7,264 nt of DNA. Source: Thermoplasmata archaeon (GTDB lineage: Archaea > Thermoplasmatota > Thermoplasmata > Thermoplasmatales > Thermoplasmataceae). The position numbers were made by a program, and so were the translations under genes. Positions 1 to 6,099 of this stretch are shown in pieces; positions within the stretch are counted from its first letter, which is position 1, and each line of letters begins with the position of its first letter. The DNA is taken from assembly GCA_021797025.1 (NCBI GenBank), contig JAKAAK010000162.1:1-7264 (forward strand), written 5' to 3'. Under the pieces are notes generated by a model. It did no database searches. It was not told the origin of the DNA and worked only from the letters and a program-made list of their open reading frames with translations.

Positions 1-3
1 TTT

Positions 4-414
4 TCAACGAAAATAATCATTTAAAATTCTATATGTTAATCCGAATATAACATGCCCGGAATAGATATAACTTTGATTTTCATATGTAAGGCTATCATAG
101 GGCACCCAGAAAAACTTTGCAACCTCACTGTCAGGCGAGACGTCCCTGCGATCGGTGGTACATTCAAATGCAGCCACGCTCACATGGCCGTTCAGAGTAT
201 GGTATATTCCAAGGAATTTTTTAACTGATATTGGTAAGCCGGTTTCCTCCATTGTTTCCCTGACTGCAGTACCCATACAACTCTCACCTGGCTCCCTGTG
301 TCCACCGGGGAGCGCCATCTGTCCTGACCAGGGATCACCCTTCTGATCTGCCCTTTTTATCAGAAGAAATTCATTACTGTTCCATATAAGTGCCACAGCA
401 GCCATGCAGTCCAT
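4..414 (-). CDS. Nudix hydrolase, possibly CoA-diphosphatase-like
   Basis: A 136-residue, single-domain soluble protein that should hydrolyse a nucleoside diphosphate linked to another moiety. The Nudix box is complete: G38, E44, R52-E53, E56-E57 and G59 have the canonical spacing, so Mg-dependent catalysis should be intact. The lead-in WSGQMALPGG (29-38) and the ending GHVIFGLTYRIL (120-131) resemble CoA pyrophosphatases of the NudL/Nudt7 type more than ADP-ribose or MutT enzymes. That substrate call is inference. The start is an ATG with no Shine-Dalgarno site and a TATA-like box about 25 bases upstream, which suits a leaderless mRNA. An in-frame ATG three codons later is also possible. The gene follows the RNase P RNA gene on the same strand with its own promoter between them. 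The stop codon is at 4-6, so the gene is complete, although the window ends just behind it. Confidence 0.9.
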   Translation of the reverse strand: MDCMAAVALIWNSNEFLLIKRADQKGDPWSGQMALPGGHREPGESCMGTAVRETMEETGLPISVKKFLGIYHTLNGHVSVAAFECTTDRRDVSPDSEVAKFFWVPYDSLTYENQSYIYSGHVIFGLTYRILNDYFR

Positions 415-433
415 AAAATTGGATTTTTAGATT

Positions 434-443
434 GTATATAATT
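434..443 (-). promoter_or_regulatory. TATA-like box of the Nudix gene
   Basis: On the minus strand this reads AATTATATAC and is centred about 25 bases before the ATG at 414. That is the usual archaeal TATA to start-site distance, so transcription would begin at or near the start codon. It lies just outside the 3' end of the RNase P RNA. Confidence 0.5.
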
Positions 444-456
444 ATATTGAAATGGT

Positions 457-752
457 GGAAATGCCCGGAGTAAGCCTCCTTCTGTTAGCCTTTCGGTTGG
501 CAACATTCGACTATGCGTCTTACCTGAATCTGGCAGCTGTATTCAACGATTCAATTTAGACTTGCTCCCTGCAGGGAGAGTTCTCATCGGCCCTCCGTGA
601 AACGTCATCTTTTCAAATCATCCTTGGCACGGAGCCGTTTATTTCTTGTCTCTTTACCATGCCTCTCGGCATACCGGCTTTCACCGGTTGCAGCCAGCTG
701 TGGAGGGGGGACTTTCCTCACCTTTCGGCGTCAGTTGCCCTCGGGCTTTTCC
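457..752 (-). ncRNA. rnpB: RNase P RNA, archaeal
   Basis: RNA subunit (about 296 nt) of ribonuclease P, the ribozyme that removes 5' leaders from pre-tRNA. On the minus strand the 5' conserved block GAGGAAAGTCC lies at 719-709 and the 3' block ACAGAAGGAGGCTTA at 485-471. These are the two strands of the P4 catalytic core found in all RNase P RNAs. The ends close as helix P1: GGAAAAGCCCG (752-742) pairs with CGGGCATTTCC (467-457), with one A-A mismatch. P2 is GGCAAC (739-734) with GTTGCC (504-499). P3 is a CGCC-GAAA-GGTG hairpin (730-719). Other hairpins are GCC-GAGA-GGC (670-661), CTCCC-TGCA-GGGAG (578-565) and a long P12-like stem (637-628 with 599-588). The ends are inferred from P1 pairing and may be off by a few bases. 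The length and full core suggest a type A archaeal RNA. Short plus-strand reading frames here are artefacts. Confidence 0.93.
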
Positions 753-773
753 TTACATATAATTGCAGTAAAA

Positions 774-782
774 CATTTAAAG
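774..782 (-). promoter_or_regulatory. TATA box of the RNase P RNA gene
   Basis: The minus strand reads CTTTAAATG, with TTTAAA at 781-776. It is centred about 26 bases before the predicted RNA 5' end at 752, which independently supports that end. It sits only about 20 bases past the stop codon of the upstream transporter, so the RNA need not rely on read-through. Confidence 0.65.
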
Positions 783-800
783 TTATCATGCTTCAGCGGT

Positions 801-2036
801 TCAGATTTCAGGCAGCATATCTCCAGTATAACCGTATACTTCACGAAATAACTTAAGTGTTATAACAATCCCGAATAGAGATGCCAGTGCAATGACCAGA
901 GTAGAGTATCCTATGCCTATCCGTGAAAACATTAATGGGAACACGGTAATTGTTAGGAACGATGGAAGCATGTAAAGGAAGTTTGAGAACCCTGTAGCTT
1001 TTCCACGGAATTCAGTGCCTGCAGTGAGGGCCTGGGATGTAATAATAGGCTGGTTGTTCCAGTGGTTGCCCCATACAAATATCATCATAGCGGCAGGCAG
1101 CAAAATGAAAAAATGCATTATGAGGGATATGCCTGAGAGAATTAAACCGCTTAAGGACATGGAAAATCCTGTATAGCCCACACGCCTCATACCCAGCATG
1201 GGCAAAAGCCTGGGCCCCAGATAACCCGCCGGGACGCCTATCATGTATATTCCTATTATAACTAATCTCTCATACAGGATACCGGGCACACCAAACCTGA
1301 GTATAATATAAGGTATGAAAAATGCAAATGTACCCACCTCTATGCCACTTGCTATTCCTGAGAGCCATGAATACAGGGACGCATGCCATGTTACAGTGCT
1401 TCCTCTCAGTTCCCTGAAGAAATCGGTATACGTATGTTTCCTCCTCTTCCAGGCAGTGGATTCCGGAATATGTCTGTAATATGAGAGCAATGCTATTGAA
1501 GGGAAAACTGGCAGGAGCAGTATTATTTTCCATATGTAATATGATGTGGACCCGGATATGGCAAGGAGAATAACAGCTGTGTTGATCCCCAGAATTGCCA
1601 GGGTGGCCATTAGTGTATTATATGATCCCGTAACCTCCCTCTTTCCGGGTTCAACAGACTCCATTATATATGAATACACGTTTGCTATATCTGAACCTGC
1701 CGGAATACCAGCAAGAAACCTGAAAATGGAAAGGTATAAAACATTGGGAGAAAGTGCAGACATAACAGAGGAAACTGCAAATAAAATAATGTTAAAAAGG
1801 AAAACTTTCCTTCTCCCTGTCCTGTCCGTGAGAATTCCACCAAGAATTGATCCTAATGCTGCTCCCCCAACTGTCGCCCCGGTTATTATTCCAAGGTAAT
1901 CGGTACCGAAATTTAAACTGCGCTTCATGAATATACTGATCATGGGTACAGAGAATATATTCCATTCATCAATGAAAAGCGATAAAAGCATTAAACTGGA
2001 TAATTTGATTCCGTTTATTTCATCCTTTCTGCCCAT
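801..2036 (-). CDS. MFS transporter, metabolite/sugar porter type
   Basis: A 411-residue integral membrane protein with about 12 hydrophobic segments, the usual size for the major facilitator superfamily. Visible family marks are an acidic residue in helix 1 (FIDEW, D23), the loop 2-3 motif GGILTDRTGRRK (66-77), the helix 4 region RFLAGIPAGSD (106-116) followed by E126 and KR (132-133), and PEST (191-194) after helix 6. The last matches the PES(P/T) signature of sugar porters and metabolite:H+ symporters. It probably couples substrate uptake to the proton gradient; the substrate cannot be read from sequence. I chose the ATG at 2036 because a TATA-like TTTATTATA lies 25 bases upstream. An in-frame GTG at 2090 would add 18 residues before helix 1 and overlap that box. 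The gene lies 96 bases behind another MFS gene with little resemblance to it, so it is not an obvious tandem duplicate. Confidence 0.9.
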   Translation of the reverse strand: MGRKDEINGIKLSSLMLLSLFIDEWNIFSVPMISIFMKRSLNFGTDYLGIITGATVGGAALGSILGGILTDRTGRRKVFLFNIILFAVSSVMSALSPNVLYLSIFRFLAGIPAGSDIANVYSYIMESVEPGKREVTGSYNTLMATLAILGINTAVILLAISGSTSYYIWKIILLLPVFPSIALLSYYRHIPESTAWKRRKHTYTDFFRELRGSTVTWHASLYSWLSGIASGIEVGTFAFFIPYIILRFGVPGILYERLVIIGIYMIGVPAGYLGPRLLPMLGMRRVGYTGFSMSLSGLILSGISLIMHFFILLPAAMMIFVWGNHWNNQPIITSQALTAGTEFRGKATGFSNFLYMLPSFLTITVFPLMFSRIGIGYSTLVIALASLFGIVITLKLFREVYGYTGDMLPEI

Positions 2037-2056
2037 AAATGAAAATGGTTGGATCG

Positions 2057-2065
2057 TATAATAAA
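2057..2065 (-). promoter_or_regulatory. TATA-like box before the 801-2036 transporter
   Basis: The minus strand reads TTTATTATA and is centred about 25 bases before the ATG at 2036. It fits a leaderless transcript and decides between the ATG and the upstream in-frame GTG (2090). A second candidate, ATTAAAGG near 2118-2125, could instead serve the GTG start. Confidence 0.45.
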
Positions 2066-2132
2066 GTTCAGAAATATGCAATTTCTGCACCTAAACAGGC
2101 ATTTATCTGTTATGATGACCTTTAATACACTG

Positions 2133-3272
2133 TCAGATCCTGATCTTCCTGTATTTTATAAAGAATATTATGTCGTAGGAAAGTTTCAATCCACCTCCAG
2201 CTAGGAACATGAAAGGGGGAAAAATTGACATAAGTGCGCCTACAATACCGGGGCCGGGTATCATAGAACCGTTCCTCACAGCCGAGAATATAGAATTGCT
2301 TTTTACCCTGTAATCAGGCTCTATTATTGTGTTTATCAGTGTATCCCTTGCTGGAACATCCATCTGGCTTGTGGTCTGCCTCAGGAACAGGAAGATTTCG
2401 CTTATTGCCAGTATATGAATAGCAGGGACCAGCATAAGGAATATATTGCTGACTGAATGTGTGTACACCATTGTTCTGATAAGGCCTATTTTCTCTGATA
2501 GCAATGGGGAGATCAGTATTGATATGGTGGTTATGACGTTCACCACTATGAATATAAGCCCGGCAGTGCTCAGGGAAATATGATAAACGTACTTGAAGTA
2601 CAGTGATATCATTGACACTGTAACGAATCCGCCAGCCAGGGCATCCATGGAAAAAAGGTATGATAATGAAAAGACATGCTTCCTGGTTTCCGGATTGAGG
2701 TCTTTTGCCGGTATTTTTTTATGCTGAGGAAACCTGATAAACATATACAGAATAAACTGGCACAGTGCCACAACTGTAAGTATGAGGAATACTATTCGAT
2801 AATTTATATGGGTGTAAAGAAACAGGAATATGGATGCGATTATTGTTGCGCCGTATGAAAAGAAATTGTATACAGAGAATGCCCTTCCCTTGCTCTTCTG
2901 GTCCGTTTCATAATAACTCATGGCATACTGTTCTATGGGCTGGTTAGGGCTTATATCCCTTCCTGAAAGTGATATTGACCCAAGCATGAGCGATATGATG
3001 AAAACATAAAAATTATAAAAAATAAAATTCAGCAATAACGCTATGACAAGTGCGGCAGAAATTATATACATCTTATAGCTGTTTTTAATGTTCATGGCCG
3101 GAAACAGGTATATGATAAACGTTGAGAATGCTATGCTGAAGAGCACTATTATTCCAACGTCGAATACATCTACAAACCTTGCCAGGTAAAACGGCGTTAT
3201 AACCGCCAGCATGGAAAGTATAAATGACCTTGAAGCCTTAGAAACAGAAATGAAATAGCTCTGAATTTTCAT
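2133..3272 (-). CDS. MFS transporter
   Basis: A 379-residue membrane protein with roughly 10-12 hydrophobic segments and a strongly basic C-terminal tail (KYRKIRI). It is shorter than the usual 400-450 residues of the superfamily. Recognisable points are the central signature SGRDISPNQPIEQ (103-115), the loop KSKGRAFSVYNF (126-137), and RQTTSQMDVPARD (298-310) in the second half. These three match a prokaryotic MFS_1 subfamily in which the loops read GRD-SP and M-(D/N)-VP-(A/T)-R. The substrate is unknown. The start is an ATG 13 bases after the stop of the aldehyde dehydrogenase gene on the same strand, with no obvious promoter between, so the two are very likely cotranscribed. Related function, for example movement of the acid or aldehyde precursor, is inference from that linkage. 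No frameshift is seen. Confidence 0.88.
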   Translation of the reverse strand: MKIQSYFISVSKASRSFILSMLAVITPFYLARFVDVFDVGIIVLFSIAFSTFIIYLFPAMNIKNSYKMYIISAALVIALLLNFIFYNFYVFIISLMLGSISLSGRDISPNQPIEQYAMSYYETDQKSKGRAFSVYNFFSYGATIIASIFLFLYTHINYRIVFLILTVVALCQFILYMFIRFPQHKKIPAKDLNPETRKHVFSLSYLFSMDALAGGFVTVSMISLYFKYVYHISLSTAGLIFIVVNVITTISILISPLLSEKIGLIRTMVYTHSVSNIFLMLVPAIHILAISEIFLFLRQTTSQMDVPARDTLINTIIEPDYRVKSNSIFSAVRNGSMIPGPGIVGALMSIFPPFMFLAGGGLKLSYDIIFFIKYRKIRI

Positions 3273-3285
3273 ATTAATCCGGAAT

Positions 3286-4599
3286 TCAGTTGACCCATAC
3301 AGTCTTTATGTTTGTGAATTCAAGTATTCCATATCTCGAGAGCTCTCTCCCTATACCACTTTTCTTGGTGCCTCCGAATGGCAGTCTGGGATCGGATGCA
3401 ACTATTTTGTTTATGGATACTGTACCACTATCTATGTATGGGACCATGGATTCCGCCTTTTCTGGATTTCCCCATATAGAGCAGCCAAGCCCATATGGTG
3501 TATCATTTGCAAGCTTTACTGCTTCCTCCATGGTCTTGAAGCTCTTCACCATGGCAATGGGGCCAAAAACCTCCTCGCCATAGTCTCTGTTCATTTTAAT
3601 TATCGTTGGCCTCACAATGTTTCCATAATTCTCTCCAGTTGCCATTACCGTTCCCATTGCTTTAAGTTCTGCCATCTGTTTATCTATAATTTCTTTCTGT
3701 GATGTTGATGAAAGAGGGCCTACATACGTATCCTTATTGAGCGGATCCCCTACTTTTACTGCACTATATTCCTCAAACATCCTTTTTGTAAATTCATCGT
3801 AAAGGTCCTGATGGACAAGAAACCTCTTGGAGGCTATGCAGCTCTGACCATTATTCTGAAGCCTGGCATATAGACTGTTCTTAACCGCCTCATCAAAATT
3901 TGAAGAATCCAGTACTATGTATGGATCTGAACCTCCCAGTTCCATAACAAATTTTTTAATGTTCCTGGCTGCCTCTGCAGCTATGATGGAACCTGCGGCA
4001 GTTGACCCGGTGAATGAAACGCCATCCGAGTATTTTATTGCGTCGTCTATTATCTTACCGGTGGTTATAACAGATTTGAATGTATCCAGATTAAATAATT
4101 CCTGTATCTTCAGAGATGTCCCGCTTACGATGGATGCGTGCTTCAACATTACTGAATTTCCGGCCAGCAGAGCAGGAATGGCTGCCCTTGCCACCTGCCA
4201 TAGGGGGAAATTCCATGGCATTATAATTATAATAACACCCAGTGGATCAAATCTTATGTATGATTTTTTCGCTTCTGTCTGCACATACTCATTCGAGAGA
4301 AATTTTCCCCCATTTCCCAGATAGTAATCAAATAGCCAGAGAGTTTTCTTTACCTCAGCGAGGCTCTGGCTTATAGGCTTTCCCATTTCCGACGACATCA
4401 AAGTGGCAAGGCTTTCCGCATTTTTTTCAAAATTATTCCTGGATTCCTTTAACATATCTATTCTTTTATCAAAATCTGTCCTCCATATCAGCTGGTTGCC
4501 CTTTAATTCTGATATGATAGATTTTACACCCTCTATATCTGTAATTTTATATTTTGCTAGTTCTGACCCTGTATAGGGATTGAATGTAGAAATTTCCAT
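3286..4599 (-). CDS. Aldehyde dehydrogenase, succinate-semialdehyde type
   Basis: A 437-residue cytoplasmic NAD(P)-dependent enzyme oxidising an aldehyde to its acid. The whole catalytic set is present: PWNFP with N130, cofactor-binding K153, FTGST (197-201), general base E220 in ELGG, nucleophile C254 in NNGQSC, and EEVFGP (342-347) with E343. The end, SDPRLPFGGTKKSGIGREL (402-420) then KTVWV, is typical of the short Sad/GabD-like succinate-semialdehyde dehydrogenase group. So is LKHAS (152-156), where most relatives have KP. The protein is 20-50 residues shorter at the N-terminus than most ALDHs, as that group tends to be. The true substrate in an archaeon may differ; the glyceraldehyde dehydrogenase of the non-phosphorylating Entner-Doudoroff route is a related alternative, but the C-terminal signature argues against it. 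The start ATG has a TATA-like box about 26 bases upstream. It leads an operon with the MFS gene behind it and diverges from the nucleotidyltransferase. Confidence 0.92.
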   Translation of the reverse strand: MEISTFNPYTGSELAKYKITDIEGVKSIISELKGNQLIWRTDFDKRIDMLKESRNNFEKNAESLATLMSSEMGKPISQSLAEVKKTLWLFDYYLGNGGKFLSNEYVQTEAKKSYIRFDPLGVIIIIMPWNFPLWQVARAAIPALLAGNSVMLKHASIVSGTSLKIQELFNLDTFKSVITTGKIIDDAIKYSDGVSFTGSTAAGSIIAAEAARNIKKFVMELGGSDPYIVLDSSNFDEAVKNSLYARLQNNGQSCIASKRFLVHQDLYDEFTKRMFEEYSAVKVGDPLNKDTYVGPLSSTSQKEIIDKQMAELKAMGTVMATGENYGNIVRPTIIKMNRDYGEEVFGPIAMVKSFKTMEEAVKLANDTPYGLGCSIWGNPEKAESMVPYIDSGTVSINKIVASDPRLPFGGTKKSGIGRELSRYGILEFTNIKTVWVN

Positions 4600-4620
4600 A
4601 TTTTATTATAGGGCAATGTT

Positions 4621-4630
4621 ATTTTATTTT
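4621..4630 (-). promoter_or_regulatory. TATA-like box of the aldehyde dehydrogenase operon
   Basis: The minus strand reads AAAATAAAAT and is centred 26 bases before the ATG at 4599, consistent with a leaderless transcript. It shares the 124-base intergenic region 4600-4723 with the divergent promoter of the nucleotidyltransferase. I see no clear inverted repeat there. Confidence 0.45.
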
Positions 4631-4698
4631 TGTGGTGGACTTTTGCATCTTTCAGAATACCTGCCAGTTCGCACCTAAAAAACCCGGCACAAAATTAA

Positions 4699-4708
4699 TT
4701 ATAAAAGG
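4699..4708 (+). promoter_or_regulatory. TATA-like box of the nucleotidyltransferase gene
   Basis: The plus strand reads TTATAAAAGG. It is centred about 20-25 bases before the ATG at 4724, so the mRNA would have little or no leader. No Shine-Dalgarno-like sequence lies next to the start codon. Confidence 0.5.
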
Positions 4709-4723
4709 TTTTAATCACTTACT

Positions 4724-5650
4724 ATGATAGGTGCTATTCTTGCCGGAGGTTACGGCAAACGCTTGAAACCGATTACGGACCATATACCGAAAGCCCTCGT
4801 GGAAATAAAAGATAATTATACAATAATGGACAGGCAACTTTTTGATTTTAAGAACATAGGTATTACAGATGTTTACATACTTTCTGGTTACCTTAGCGAG
4901 ATAATAGAGGAACGTTACCGCAATTACAAGGAAATCAATATCCATTATCTGAAGGAGGAAAAACCCATGGGAACGCTTTACTCCCTTTCAAACCTCATGA
5001 GCCATATTGATGAGGACGTAATAGTCAGGAACGGGGATACTGTAACGGATATAAATTTCAAAAACTTTGTCAAATTCTCCAGATCACGTGATTACAGTTT
5101 GATAATGTACGTGACAAAAATGCAGAGCCCTTATGGTATAGTTGAATTTTCTGGGGACAAGGTTGATAATTTTAGGGAAAAACCACAGCTGGATCACTAC
5201 ATAAATGCGGGAATGTATTATATCAAAAAATCAGCTTTTCCAGTATTTTCTATGAAGTATATGGAAAAAGATGTAGAAAAGACAGCCTTTCCATATCTGG
5301 TGAACAGCAATCAGATGGGTGTGTATTTTGAGGATGCATTCTGGATGGGAGTGGATAGCGAGAAGGACCTAAAAACCATAAAGGAATTATATGCCGGCAG
5401 AGTGGATACCACGTTTGGTTATTCCAAGACCATTTATCAGGACGATAAAAAAACAATAAAGGAGCATTATGTTAGATCAGGGGAAAGCATAGAGATCACA
5501 TCAGATAGCATAATCAAAATTAATTCTGGGAATGGTTATACTGATGGTGAAATACCTAAAAAATTTGGTCCTGGGGATGTGATGAAAATTTTACCAGGAA
5601 GCAGGATTTCTGCATATGAAAATTCCAGTATAGAGGAAATAATTATATAA
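4724..5650 (+). CDS. Sugar-phosphate nucleotidyltransferase with degenerate cupin-like tail
   Basis: A 308-residue soluble enzyme expected to join a nucleoside monophosphate to a sugar 1-phosphate, giving an NDP-sugar for glycan or lipid synthesis. Residues 1 to about 225 form the nucleotidyltransferase domain: LAGGYGKRLKP (6-16) with K23 is the NTP-binding signature, GTLYSL (83-88) the base-recognition loop, NGD (103-105) carries the metal-binding Asp, then FREKP (150-154) and NAGMY (161-165). The usual W-x-D-(I/V)-G-T near the domain end reads WMGVDSEKD (207-215). The expected Asp is Gly209 and an Asp stands two places later, a pattern I recall from glucose-1-phosphate cytidylyltransferase (WQPMDT). 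Residues 245-308 look like a cupin strand set (VRSGESIEI, GPGDVMKILPG, AYENSS) lacking the metal-binding histidines, instead of the common left-handed beta-helix. Nucleotide and sugar specificity cannot be decided; GDP-mannose-type or CDP-sugar synthesis are both possible. Confidence 0.88.
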   Translation: MIGAILAGGYGKRLKPITDHIPKALVEIKDNYTIMDRQLFDFKNIGITDVYILSGYLSEIIEERYRNYKEINIHYLKEEKPMGTLYSLSNLMSHIDEDVIVRNGDTVTDINFKNFVKFSRSRDYSLIMYVTKMQSPYGIVEFSGDKVDNFREKPQLDHYINAGMYYIKKSAFPVFSMKYMEKDVEKTAFPYLVNSNQMGVYFEDAFWMGVDSEKDLKTIKELYAGRVDTTFGYSKTIYQDDKKTIKEHYVRSGESIEITSDSIIKINSGNGYTDGEIPKKFGPGDVMKILPGSRISAYENSSIEEIII

Positions 5651-5675
5651 TATAAGCTGTAAATAGACCATAATA

Positions 5676-5686
5676 CTATATAAAAT
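5676..5686 (+). promoter_or_regulatory. Upstream TATA-like box of the 5728 gene
   Basis: The sequence CTATATAAAAT is a good archaeal TATA box. It would start transcription around 5705-5712, inside the inverted repeat at 5700-5717, leaving a leader of about 20 bases. A weaker box, TATTTAATA near 5697-5705, would instead place the start at the ATG itself. I cannot choose between them. Confidence 0.45.
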
Positions 5687-5699
5687 GTATTAATAATAT

Positions 5700-5717
5700 T
5701 TAATAACCTGTTATTAA
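5700..5717 (+). repeat. 18-base inverted repeat in core promoter, probable operator
   Basis: TTAATAAC and GTTATTAA form perfect 8-base arms around a 2-base CT centre. The repeat ends 10 bases before the ATG at 5728 and lies between or over the candidate TATA boxes and the transcription start. A bound dimeric regulator there would block initiation. Its role as an operator is inference from position and symmetry. Confidence 0.55.
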
Positions 5718-5727
5718 TAGTTAGTTC

Positions 5728-6078
5728 ATGACAGTTACCAGAGATGAATTATTAAAGGCAATATCAAATATATATGGGAAAAAGGGTATGTCATCCAAGG
5801 ATTCAGAGGATCTCTGCGATTTTATTTTATCATATTTCGGATACGAGGATTATGTTCTTGACAACGTGCTTTCTGCTTCGGAAAGAGATGTATTTTACAA
5901 TCTGGAAGAGTACGGAATAGTTACAACATTCAGGGAAGAAATAAACATTGTGCACGGGAAAACATGGCGTATAAACCAGTGGTATCTAGATAAGGCTAAG
6001 ATAAAGAAACTTGCAAATGCCGAGAAAAAGGAGGATGAAGTAAAAAATATATATGATTCTATTTTCAAAAATATGTGA
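5728..6078 (+). CDS. Small protein of unknown function, probable winged-helix fold (DUF6015-like)
   Basis: A 116-residue soluble protein with no signal peptide or membrane segment. It resembles a small family found in Thermoplasmata that I believe is DUF6015; the family number is from memory. Visible blocks are an N-terminal helical part (DELLKAISNIYGKKGMSSKDSEDLCDF is the region 6-32), then FGYEDYVLDNVLSASERD (37-54), FYNLEEYGIVTT (56-67) and TWRINQWYLDK (78-88), ending in a charged Lys/Glu-rich helix (89-116). The order helix, helix, FYNLEEYGIVTT, then a beta-rich stretch REEINIVHGKTWRI (69-82) that could be a wing, fits a winged helix-turn-helix, hence DNA binding; that is inference. The start ATG has no Shine-Dalgarno site. 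The 18-base inverted repeat just upstream suggests autoregulation or control by another repressor. The gap of 77 bases from the nucleotidyltransferase, with its own TATA boxes, suggests separate transcription. Confidence 0.82.
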   Translation: MTVTRDELLKAISNIYGKKGMSSKDSEDLCDFILSYFGYEDYVLDNVLSASERDVFYNLEEYGIVTTFREEINIVHGKTWRINQWYLDKAKIKKLANAEKKEDEVKNIYDSIFKNM

Positions 6079-6099
6079 TTTTTTAGGAATATATTTTTT
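6079..6099 (+). terminator. T-rich transcription terminator after the 5728 gene
   Basis: Two runs of six T lie directly after the stop codon (6079-6084 and 6094-6099), with no hairpin. Intrinsic archaeal termination typically uses such T-runs on the coding strand. Confidence 0.5.

Noticed and set aside
565..578. GC-rich palindrome CTCCCTGCAGGGAG considered as a terminator or protein-binding site
   Set aside because: It is an internal hairpin of the RNase P RNA.
597..856. Two overlapping plus-strand reading frames of 84 and 65 codons
   Set aside because: They lie across the RNase P RNA gene, its promoter and the end of the transporter gene on the other strand, and their translations look like no protein family.
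2094..2111. Small inverted repeat AACAG / CTGTT with 8-base spacer between the two transporter genes
   Set aside because: The arms are only 5 bases, which is expected by chance in this sequence, and it is not placed over the favoured TATA box.
801..3272. The two adjacent MFS genes as a tandem duplication
   Set aside because: Their signature loops differ (GGILTDRTGRRK and PEST in one, SGRDISPN and MDVPARD in the other), so they belong to different subfamilies.
3917..4324. A 135-codon plus-strand frame inside the aldehyde dehydrogenase gene
   Set aside because: It is antisense to a well-supported gene with complete catalytic motifs; its own translation is low in recognisable features.
4715..4945. 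A 76-codon minus-strand frame overlapping the start of the nucleotidyltransferase
   Set aside because: It is antisense to the NTP-binding signature region and has no promoter or homology signal.
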